The notes under the pieces were generated by a model. It did not search any database. It was not told the origin of the DNA and saw nothing but the letters and a program-made list of their open reading frames with translations. 64,000 nucleotides of DNA from Pseudomonas sp. M47T1 (GTDB lineage: Bacteria > Pseudomonadota > Gammaproteobacteria > Pseudomonadales > Pseudomonadaceae): NCBI RefSeq assembly GCF_000263855.1, contig NZ_AJWX01000012.1, forward strand, positions 107,048 through 171,047, written 5' to 3'. The stretch's first letter is position 1. Every line of letters starts with the position of its first letter. Below are positions 18,160 through 25,900 of the stretch, one piece after another. Both the position numbers and the translations under genes were made by a program.

Positions 18160-19350
18160 CTACAGGGCCGAGAGGCCAAGGGCTGGGTCGATTCCATCGA
18201 GTGCGTCGGCCAGTGCCTTGGCCTTGTCGGCGATCTGCTTGCGCTGATCCGGGCCGACCTTGTCGTACGAGAGGTAGTTGTCGCCGTCGCGCAGGCTGTT
18301 GAGCTGGGTGTCCAGGTCGCTCAGCGCCGCGTCGATTTTCGGCACCAGGTCGGCGGCGGACTTGGCCAGCAGCGGACGCAGCAGGTCGACCACCTTGCGG
18401 GCGCCGGCCAGGTTGGCGGCGAAACCGTTCAGGTCGGCGTGGCTGTAGCGCTCTTCCTCACCATTGGTGCGTACCTCGGCCAGGCTGCGGAGGTTGCGCG
18501 CCACGATGCCCACCAGTTGCTCGGGCGGCAGGTTCTGCGCCAGCAGCTGGGTCTTCAGGTTGGCGACGTCGGCGGCAAGCTTCTGCGCCACCGGTGCCAG
18601 GCCGTCCAGGCTCTGCTGTTGGAACAGGCCGTATTCCAGGCGGTGGAAGCCGCCGAAGCCTGGGTCCTGCTCGCGTTTTTCGTAGTAGTCGGCGCGGGCG
18701 TTGATGGCGTTGTCCAGCTCCGAGAACCGCTGGGAGGCGGCTGCCAGGCTCTGGTAGGCCACGCGCGCCGGCACATACGCGGCGCGGGCGGCAGCCAGGT
18801 CGCCGGCGCTGATGGCTTGGTTCAGGGCATCCACGCCACGCACCAGGGCGCTGCCCTGGATGCTCAGGTACACGCGGTACTCGGACAGCGGGCCAACGAA
18901 GTTAACCATCGCCGGGCGCGCCTTGGCCTGGGCGTCGGACTCAGCCGTAGGCGTCACTTTCAGCGTGCCGCGCGGGTTGCTCAGCAGGCCGCAGGTGATG
19001 GCGTAGTCGCCGGGCGCCAGGTTGGCGTTGATCACCTGGCTCATGCCAGGGGTGATGTTTTCGCGCTCTTCAACCACCAGCACGCCATCAAGAATTTCCC
19101 ATTCCACCGCGCGCTCGGACTTGTTGACGATGCGAAAGCTGGCGTGCCCGGCCGCAATGGTCAGGGCGTTGGGCTCGCAGCTGTGCGGGTGGATGTTGAC
19201 GACGATTTCATCGTGGTTGGCCTGACGCTTGGACGAGGCCACCTGAGAGGCGTAGTAGAACAGTGCACCGGCGGCGAGCATCACCACCACGGAGCCGGCC
19301 ACGGCCACGCGCAGGACGCGTGGCGACAGGCCTGGGGCTTGATTGGACAT
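18160..19350 (-). CDS. efeO: Iron uptake protein EfeO (cupredoxin plus imelysin domains)
   Basis: A 396-residue protein anchored or exported by an N-terminal hydrophobic helix ([20 protein letters not shown]). The N-terminal cupredoxin domain has [17 protein letters not shown] and [12 protein letters not shown] with possible metal-binding Cys; the C-terminal imelysin domain has [12 protein letters not shown], the HxxE motif [10 protein letters not shown] and [14 protein letters not shown]. It captures iron in the periplasm and delivers it to EfeU. The true start is the ATG at 19350 (MSNQAPGL); the longer frame to 19584 overlaps efeU and is out of character. It begins 14 bases after the efeU stop. 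Confidence 0.92.
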   Translation of the reverse strand: MSNQAPGLSPRVLRVAVAGSVVVMLAAGALFYYASQVASSKRQANHDEIVVNIHPHSCEPNALTIAAGHASFRIVNKSERAVEWEILDGVLVVEERENITPGMSQVINANLAPGDYAITCGLLSNPRGTLKVTPTAESDAQAKARPAMVNFVGPLSEYRVYLSIQGSALVRGVDALNQAISAGDLAAARAAYVPARVAYQSLAAASQRFSELDNAINARADYYEKREQDPGFGGFHRLEYGLFQQQSLDGLAPVAQKLAADVANLKTQLLAQNLPPEQLVGIVARNLRSLAEVRTNGEEERYSHADLNGFAANLAGARKVVDLLRPLLAKSAADLVPKIDAALSDLDTQLNSLRDGDNYLSYDKVGPDQRKQIADKAKALADALDGIDPALGLSAL

Positions 19351-19364
19351 TGACTGAAAAAGCC

Positions 19365-20207
19365 TTAGGAGTGAGTAGCGGGAGCTGGCTTGCGGCCCAC
19401 GGGGGCGCTGGCCGGCAAGAAGAACATGACGAGGGCGAACACCAGGTACAGCAGGTAGGCGCCCAGGGTGCTCACGGTGGGAGCGTCCTGGTAGCCGAAC
19501 ATGCCGGCCAGTACCGAGCCGGTCGGGCCGTCCATCGGCAGGATGCCACTGATGTCGAACACCACTTCCTGCAGCGAATTCCACAGGCCTGCTTCATGCA
19601 GCGCTTGCACGGAGTTGGCCAGGATGCCGGCGGCCACCACCAGGATGAACAGGCCGGTCCAGCGGAAGAACGCCGCCAGGTTCAGGCGCATGCTGCCGGT
19701 GTAGATGCCCAAACCGATGACCACGGCCAGGATCAGGCCCAGCAGGGCGCCCAATGGCGCGCCGACACCTTCGCTTTGCTGGAACACGGCCAGCAGGAAG
19801 AACACGGTTTCCAGGCCTTCGCGGGCCACGGCGAAGAACACCATGGCGATCAGCGCGATGACCTGGTTGTTGGAATTGGCCAGGGCACGGTCCATGGACT
19901 CGTGCAGGGAGTGCTTGATTGAACGCGCCACCTTGCGCATCCAGAACACCATGGAGCTGAGGATCACCACGGCCACAAGGCCCACAGTGCCTTCGAACAG
20001 TTCTTGCTGCTTCTGAGGGAACTCGGCACTCATCAGCTCCAGACCGCCGCCCACCAGCAGGGCAATGGCCGCCGCCAGGAATACGCCGATCCACACGGCA
20101 GGCATCCACTGACCGCGTCCGGTCTGCTTCAGGTAGCTGGCAATGATGCCAACGATAAGCGCGGCTTCAATCCCTTCGCGCAGCATGATCAAAAATGGAA
20201 CCAGCAC
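19365..20207 (-). CDS. efeU: Iron permease EfeU (FTR1 family)
   Basis: A 280-residue inner-membrane permease with about seven transmembrane helices. Two REGxE motifs, needed for iron transport in FTR1 proteins, are visible: MLREGIEAALIVG near the N-terminus and FAVAREGLETVFF in the middle. The likely start is a GTG at 20207 giving MLVPFLIM; a TTG at 20219 would add four residues that the family does not have. It leads the efeUOBM operon. A Fur-like box lies about 40 bases upstream, so iron repression is probable. Confidence 0.9.
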   Translation of the reverse strand: MLVPFLIMLREGIEAALIVGIIASYLKQTGRGQWMPAVWIGVFLAAAIALLVGGGLELMSAEFPQKQQELFEGTVGLVAVVILSSMVFWMRKVARSIKHSLHESMDRALANSNNQVIALIAMVFFAVAREGLETVFFLLAVFQQSEGVGAPLGALLGLILAVVIGLGIYTGSMRLNLAAFFRWTGLFILVVAAGILANSVQALHEAGLWNSLQEVVFDISGILPMDGPTGSVLAGMFGYQDAPTVSTLGAYLLYLVFALVMFFLPASAPVGRKPAPATHS

Positions 20208-20244
20208 TTCGCACCACAATCTTAAGAAGGATGCTAACTTGTAA

Positions 20245-20263
20245 CATAATGAGACTTATTATT
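20245..20263 (-). promoter_or_regulatory. Possible Fur box upstream of efeU
   Basis: Read on the minus strand the 19 bases AATAATAAGTCTCATTATG match the Fur consensus at 13 of 19 positions, with both outer hexamers well kept. It sits 38 bases before the efeU start in an AT-rich stretch (20220-20320) that stands out from the GC-rich surroundings. Binding is inferred. Confidence 0.5.
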
Positions 20264-20445
20264 GAATAGAGGGGCCATCATTTTGGATAGCTTTTAACGA
20301 AAATTATTCTCGAAAGCTGGCAGAACCCTTGCATCTCCCAACGCTCCGTAGCAGCTGCCGGCAGGCTGGGTCCAGCCGTTCAAACGCCGCAAACATGGCA
20401 GTGAAACCTTAAAGAGCAGCGCCGCCTGGCAGCGGCGGCCGCAAA

Positions 20446-20478
20446 CGAAAAGGCCCCAGTAGCGATACCGGGGCCTTA
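20446..20478 (-). terminator. Rho-independent terminator after the SCP2 gene
   Basis: AAGGCCCC and GGGGCCTT form a perfect 8-bp stem around a ~14-base loop; on the minus strand the stem is followed by TTTT. It is about 20 bases after the SCP2 stop. Confidence 0.8.
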
Positions 20479-20496
20479 TTTGTTACGAAAGTTGTA

Positions 20497-20811
20497 TTAC
20501 GAGGGGAACAGCTCGCTCAGCTTCATTGCCAGCATCATGTCGCCTTCGGCGCGCAGCTTGCCGCCCATGAAGGCTTGCATGCCGTCGGTCTCGCCGCTGA
20601 CGATGCCCTTCAGGGTTTCTTCGTCCATCACCAGGGTAACCTGGGCGTCAGGGTTCTGGCCTTCCTTCAATTCGCAGGTCTTGTCTTTGACAACCAGCGA
20701 GAAGTGCTTGGACTCGTCGATGCGGAAACCGAACACCAGGTCCAGGCCGGCAGCGGCGGAGGGGTCGAATTTGGCCTTCATTGCTTCTACGGCTTTGGCT
20801 ACGTCGGTCAT
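20497..20811 (-). CDS. SCP2 sterol-binding domain protein
   Basis: A 104-residue single-domain protein with the SCP2 fold: FDPSAAAGLDLVFGFRIDES, then DAQVTLVMDEETLKGIVSGETDGMQA and AEGDMMLAMKLSELFPS. The family binds lipids or acyl-CoA in a hydrophobic tunnel. It is 52 bases after the histidine phosphatase gene and likely in the same transcript. In P. aeruginosa, as I recall, this gene is next to the APH-like and SDR genes; here the efe operon separates them. Confidence 0.88.
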   Translation of the reverse strand: MTDVAKAVEAMKAKFDPSAAAGLDLVFGFRIDESKHFSLVVKDKTCELKEGQNPDAQVTLVMDEETLKGIVSGETDGMQAFMGGKLRAEGDMMLAMKLSELFPS

Positions 20812-20863
20812 GTCATGATCCTTGTTGAAATAGGGCTAGCGACAGGGTGTACAGGGGCCGGGG

Positions 20864-21565
20864 TCATCGGTAGGTGATGAGCTCCGGCGCCTTCAGCAGT
20901 TGCAGGTGAGTGTGACTGTTGAAGGAAGCCAGGGCCACCTCGCGGCCGCGGAATTTCAGCTGGCTGAGCGAGGTGTTGACGATCTGCCAGTTGAGCTCGA
21001 AGGCTTGGGCTGGCGAGATGCCGGTGATCAGGTGCAGCAGGGCGGTGATGGTGCCGCCCGAGGTGAACACGGCGATGTTGGCACCGCTGCCGGCCTGGTC
21101 AAGCAGGCGCTTGAGGCCGCTGTCGACGCGGGCGACGAAGGCGGCCCAGCTTTCGGTTTGCGCAGTGGCATGCAGGCCCCCGTGCCAACGCTTGATCAGC
21201 AGGGCGAACAGGCGCTGGAACTCACTGCGGTTGTGCGCCGCGTTGCGCAGGATGTGCAGCGCATCAGGCTCCTGGGGCAGCAGCTCGGGCAGCAGCGCAC
21301 GGATGACGGCCTCGGCGTCGAATTCGTTGAATGCCTCATCGGTTTCCACCGCAAGGTCCGCCACGCCCATGGCTTCCAGCGCCAAGTGCGCAGTGGCCTG
21401 CTGGCGGCGCAGGCTGCCGGCCACGCAGCGGTCCAGGTGCAGGCCCAGGTCCGCCAGGTGGGCGCCCAGTACTTGCGCCTGGCGCATGCCAAGGGGCGAC
21501 AGCACGTCGTAGTCATCGGCGCCGAAGCTGGCCTGGCCATGTCGAATCAGAAAAATGCTGCCCAC
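20864..21565 (-). CDS. Histidine phosphatase family (phosphoglycerate-mutase-like) protein
   Basis: A 233-residue protein with the catalytic RHG motif at the N-terminus (IFLIRHGQASFG), DYDVLSPLGMRQA, the Arg of SLRRQQATA, and the second catalytic His region as VFTSGGTITALL. The usual His of 'SHGG' is replaced in this TSGGT segment, so the phosphatase activity may be reduced or use another residue. The start is a GTG with a weak ribosome-binding site. It leads the short operon with the SCP2 gene. Confidence 0.82.
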   Translation of the reverse strand: MGSIFLIRHGQASFGADDYDVLSPLGMRQAQVLGAHLADLGLHLDRCVAGSLRRQQATAHLALEAMGVADLAVETDEAFNEFDAEAVIRALLPELLPQEPDALHILRNAAHNRSEFQRLFALLIKRWHGGLHATAQTESWAAFVARVDSGLKRLLDQAGSGANIAVFTSGGTITALLHLITGISPAQAFELNWQIVNTSLSQLKFRGREVALASFNSHTHLQLLKAPELITYR

Positions 21566-21669
21566 GTCCGCGTCGTCCCGGTACGTTGAAGGTGATTTGG
21601 AGGTTATGGGGATGGCAGGTCGCTGTCAATGAAAAAACATACGCTTGTTTGAATTGTGGCTGTTCTACC

Positions 21670-21760
21670 GTAGCCGCTGTCGAAGGCTGCGTTGGCCCTG
21701 TGCGTCGCTTGAGATCTTCGGGGTTCACGCCGGCCAGCGCAGCCTGGCGGCAGCGGCTAC
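21670..21760. repeat. Type-B REP pair (intact)
   Basis: GTAGCCGCTGTCGAAGGCTG at left and CAGCCTGGCGGCAGCGGCTA at right form an inverted pair about 50 bases apart. The right edge GGCAGCGGCTAC is the uninterrupted form of the site that IS110 entered at 11706. It lies in the divergent gap between the histidine phosphatase gene and sohB. Confidence 0.8.
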
Positions 21761-21850
21761 AGATCGCGTGGAACCCGCGCTTGTGCAAGGGTTAGACACC
21801 CGCCAGATCCTCCCCGTAGAATGGGGCTTTGAAGCCTTGAGGTGCCCCCC

Positions 21851-22876
21851 GTGGAGTTTCTCTCCGAATACGCGAGTTTTCTCGCCAAGACCGTCACCCT
21901 GGTCCTGGCGATCATCGTGGTATTGACCGCCATCGCCGCGCAGCGCGGCAAGGGTCGGCGCAAGACCGCCGGCCAGTTGCAGGTCAGCAAGCTCAACGAC
22001 TTCTATAAAGGCCTGCGCGAGCGCCTGGAATCGACCCTGCTGGACAAGGATCAGCTCAAGGCCCTGCGCAAGCAGGAAGCCAAGGCCGAAAAAAAGAAGG
22101 GCAAGAAGAAAACCGAGGCCAAGCCACGGGTGTTCGTGCTTGATTTCGACGGTGATATCAAGGCGTCCGCCACCGAAAGCCTGCGCCACGAAATCACCGC
22201 GCTGCTGACCTTGGCCACTGCCAAGGACGAGGTGGTGCTGCGCCTGGAAAGTGGCGGCGGCATGGTGCACAGCTATGGCCTGGCCAGCTCGCAACTGGCG
22301 CGCATTCGCCAGGCCGGCGTGCCGCTGACCGTGTGCATCGACAAGGTGGCGGCCAGCGGCGGCTACATGATGGCCTGCATTGGCGAGAAGATCATCAGCG
22401 CGCCTTTCGCCATTCTCGGCTCCATCGGCGTGGTGGCGCAGTTGCCCAACGTCAACAAGCTGCTGAAAAAGCATGACATTGATTTCGAAGTGCTGACCGC
22501 CGGCGAGTACAAGCGCACCCTGACCGTGTTTGGCGAAAACACCGAGAAGGGCCGGGAGAAGTTCCAGGAAGACCTGGACATTACCCACCGCCTGTTCAAG
22601 AACTTCGTGGCTCGTTACCGGCCGCAACTGCACATCGACGAAGTGGCCACCGGCGAAGTCTGGCTGGGCATTGCCGCGCTGGACAAGCAGTTGGTGGACG
22701 AGTTGAAGACCAGCGACGAATACCTGGCCGAGCGCGCCAAACAGGCTGAGGTCTACCACCTGCATTACGCCGAGCGTAAAAGCCTGCAGGAGCGCGTAGG
22801 CCTGGCCGCCAGCCACTCGGTGGAACACTTGGCCGGCAAGGCGTGGGAAAAAGTCAGCCAGCACCGCTTCTGGTAA
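21851..22876 (+). CDS. sohB: SohB-type S49 inner-membrane protease
   Basis: A 341-residue protease anchored by an N-terminal helix (TVTLVLAIIVVLTAIAA) and followed by a highly charged Lys-rich linker (AEKKKGKKKTEAK). The S49 domain has FDGDIKASA, LRLESGGGMVHSYGL, the catalytic Ser in KVAASGGYMMA and the probable catalytic Lys in TAGEYKRTLTVFGENTEKGREKF. It acts on membrane or periplasmic proteins. I take the GTG at 21851 (reads MEFLSEYASFL) with GAGG 9 bases before it rather than the GTG three codons upstream. A terminator-like hairpin follows at 22933. Confidence 0.9.
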   Translation: MEFLSEYASFLAKTVTLVLAIIVVLTAIAAQRGKGRRKTAGQLQVSKLNDFYKGLRERLESTLLDKDQLKALRKQEAKAEKKKGKKKTEAKPRVFVLDFDGDIKASATESLRHEITALLTLATAKDEVVLRLESGGGMVHSYGLASSQLARIRQAGVPLTVCIDKVAASGGYMMACIGEKIISAPFAILGSIGVVAQLPNVNKLLKKHDIDFEVLTAGEYKRTLTVFGENTEKGREKFQEDLDITHRLFKNFVARYRPQLHIDEVATGEVWLGIAALDKQLVDELKTSDEYLAERAKQAEVYHLHYAERKSLQERVGLAASHSVEHLAGKAWEKVSQHRFW

Positions 22877-22893
22877 TAGGCCCCCAGCATTAA

Positions 22894-22979
22894 GTAACAC
22901 CGGCGCCCTGCGCTGCATTGCTTCACTGCGAACCCGCCTGCCACCTGATGTGGCGGGCTTTTCCCAGTGGAGATCGATC
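22894..22979 (+). promoter_or_regulatory. 5' leader of the first NEL ligase gene: shared box plus SD-overlapping hairpin
   Basis: GTAACACCGG (22894-22903) is followed by CACTG (22924-22928) that can pair with CAGTG (22965-22969), just before the GGAG Shine-Dalgarno, enclosing the GC-rich hairpin CCCGCC/GGCGGG. The same order of parts is found at 28188-28263 before the second gene. The pairing would partly hide the ribosome-binding site. Confidence 0.5.
22933..22963 (+). terminator. Hairpin with T-run after sohB
   Basis: CCCGCC and GGCGGG enclose a loop and are followed by CTTTT. It could end the sohB transcript, but it is only 17 bases before the next start codon and is also part of that gene's leader, so it may act as an attenuator instead. 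Confidence 0.55.
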
Positions 22980-25900
22980 ATGACCGACCCCGCCGTTACC
23001 CGCCCATCCCCAGGCCCCCATCAAGCCCTGATTGAAAGTGCCTTGCCGCCCTGGTTGCTGCAAGCGCCTGCCCCACTGCGCGAGCAGTACTTTGCGCGCT
23101 CTCAGGCCGGCCTGTCGTCCAGCGACCGTGCGCGGGTGTTGATCAAGCACTTGCAAACCCCCGAAGGGTTTTGTGCGCCCTTGTTGCAGGCCGAGCTGGA
23201 TCGGCGCTATCCGGCGCTGAACCTGAAGGTGCGCGGCCACGAACTGGTGCGCATGGTGCGTGAGCGCGAAGGGCTGAGCGTTCGTCTGCGGCCCTTGCGG
23301 CAAACCTTGTTGCAGGCGGCCCTGCAGAATTTCGATGCCGACCAGGCGCGCCGAGATGGCCTGGAGACAGGCTCGGTGATAATCCCGGTGGGGGTTTTCA
23401 CGTTTGACGTCAACGATGACCTGACCCTGCGTTACAAATACCCGGCCGATAGCGTGGTGCGCCTGGCGCCCGACACCTTCGCCAGCCTGTGCCGCAACCT
23501 GGACCTGGGCCGGCGCTACCATGAACACGTGGCCCAGGTACTGGGCGCAGGGCCGTTCAGTACCCCGGACCGGGCGCCTTCTCCCTCTGCGCGGCGGCGA
23601 ACGTTCCGCCAGCAGCTGGCGGACCAACTGGCGATCGCCGCCACCACGGCGGCCCTGCGAGGCGAGGTGTCCACCGCTGCCTGCCAGGCGCTGCTCGACA
23701 TGCTTGCCACAGGCCGTGGCCAATGGGCCGGTGAGCCCCTTGAGGTGCACCAGGTGCGGCTGCTGGCCAGTACCTTCTACAGCGGCCAGCGCTTGCGCGG
23801 TATCCAGCTGTTTGCGCCCCATGGCAACCCCGGCCCGTGCATGCTTTATATGCCCGGCGAGCCTCACGCGCCGCTTCGGGAGTTCGCCACGGGGCAAGTG
23901 TGTGCCGACTACCTGCGTGAACAGCTGCGTGACCGCGGTTACCAGCAGTATTTCCAGCGGTTCCTGTCGCTGAGCCGTGCGCCGGCCTTTTTTGCGCGGT
24001 TGAACGACACGCTGAGCCCGCAACCGGTGACCTGGCCAGGGCAGTTCCCTGCGCCCCCCCAACCCGACCCCAACGCCGACATCGGGCTGCGCAGTGACCT
24101 CTACAACAAGCCCGTGGCGCGCTTGTTGGCCAACCACCATATGCAGTTGCTGCTTGGCAACGCCCAGCTACTGGCGGTGCCTTCAGCCATCCATGATCGC
24201 CAGGCCCACGAGCGCACTGTGGCCTGGTGGGAAGGGCTGGGCTGGTCGGTGCTCAATGCGGCCGCGTTCAGCGTACCCGGGGTGGGTGAGTTGATGGCGG
24301 TGGTGGGTGCGGTCGAGCTGGTCAAGTCGGTGTGCCTGGGTGTGGATGAATGGCAGCATGGGCACACGGCGGAGGCCATGGGGCACTTTGCCGAGGTGGC
24401 GGAAAACGTGGTCATGATTGCGGCCGCCACCGGCGCCAGTATCGCCATTGCTCGCTCGCCGTTCGTGGACACGATGGTGCCGGTGGTGGATAACACAGGG
24501 CACCAGCGCCTGTTGCACCCGGACCTGTCGGCCTATGCCAGCGAGCATGCGCTGCCTGAAGGGGCGCTGCCCAACGAGCAAGGCCAGTACTGGATAGAGG
24601 GCAAGCCCCATGTGGTAATTGGCGAGCGGTTGTACGAACAGCGCCTGGACCCGGACTCCGGTGCCTGGCACCTGCACCACGCCAACCTCGCTGCGGATTA
24701 CCGTCCATTGTTGCAGCATAACGGCGAGGGCGCCTGGCAGCACGTGCACGAAGCGCCCTTGGAGTGGGAAGGCACGCAGTTGATGCGTCGCTTCGGTGCG
24801 CTGACCAATGGCTTGAGTGACCTGCAGTTGATTCAGGCCCAGGAGGTGTGCGGGGTTTCAGCCGCGCAGTTGCGGCAATTGCACATCACCCGCCAACCCT
24901 TGCCCGCCGGTTTGCATGAGGCCTTGCTGCGCTGGCGCAGTCAGCGGGCGGTGGACACCCTGGTAACGGCCATGCGCAGTCAGGAGGGGTTGGGCGAAGG
25001 CGGATCATTCGTTCCGGCGTTGCTCGCTCGCTTGCCGCGTTGGCCCCAGGGCGTGGGTGTGCGCGAGGTGCTCGAGTCAGGCTCGTACCGGGATTTTCTG
25101 CCGGGTGATCACGATGCCCACGTGGAGGTAACCCGGGGTGAGTGGCGCCTGGGCCAAGTGGCTGGGCGAGTGGTTCAGCAACTCAATGGCGAGCAGCGTG
25201 CGCAACTGTTCGGCGACAGCGTCGAAAATACGCCGCAAGCCCATGCACAGGTGCTGGCCGACCGGCTGGCAGAGCAATTCGAGCAGGCGCGCGAGGAGAT
25301 TCGGCGCGCCATCGAGCAGCGCCTGCAACCGCCTGTCACGGTGGAAGCGGCGCCTGTAAGTCGCGACTTTGCCGGCTTGTCGCCCCGCTTGGCGAACGAC
25401 ATCGCGGGCGCTGCCACTGACCTTGAACGCACGCAACTGCGTGATCATGGCCGGGTGCCCGTGCGTGTGGCGGAAGAGGCGCGCATGGTGGTGCGCCGTG
25501 AGCGCCTGGCCCGCGCAATGGAGGGCCTGATGGACCGACGGCAAGTATCCCTTGACCGTGACCGGCTGGCCGTGCGCCTGCTGTCGCACCTGTCCGGCTG
25601 GAGCGGCAACGTCCGCGTGGAGCTGCACGCCGAGTCTATCGGCGGTCGACGCCTGGCGGTGGCCGGCCATGAACAGGCGGCCGAGATAAAAGTGGTGGTC
25701 CGGCGCAACGGTACCTACCAGGCCTACGACACCCAGGACAACGAGTTGTCTGGCGCCACGGACCTGTTTGAGGCCTTGGCCCACGCGCTGCCGGACCAGG
25801 TGCGTGCCGGGTTGCGAGTGCGCAATGGCGCAGGGCTGGGCGAGCGCCTGGCTCATCAGGCGCTGCGCAACCCGCAAGCCGCCGCGCAGGCGCTGGGTCA

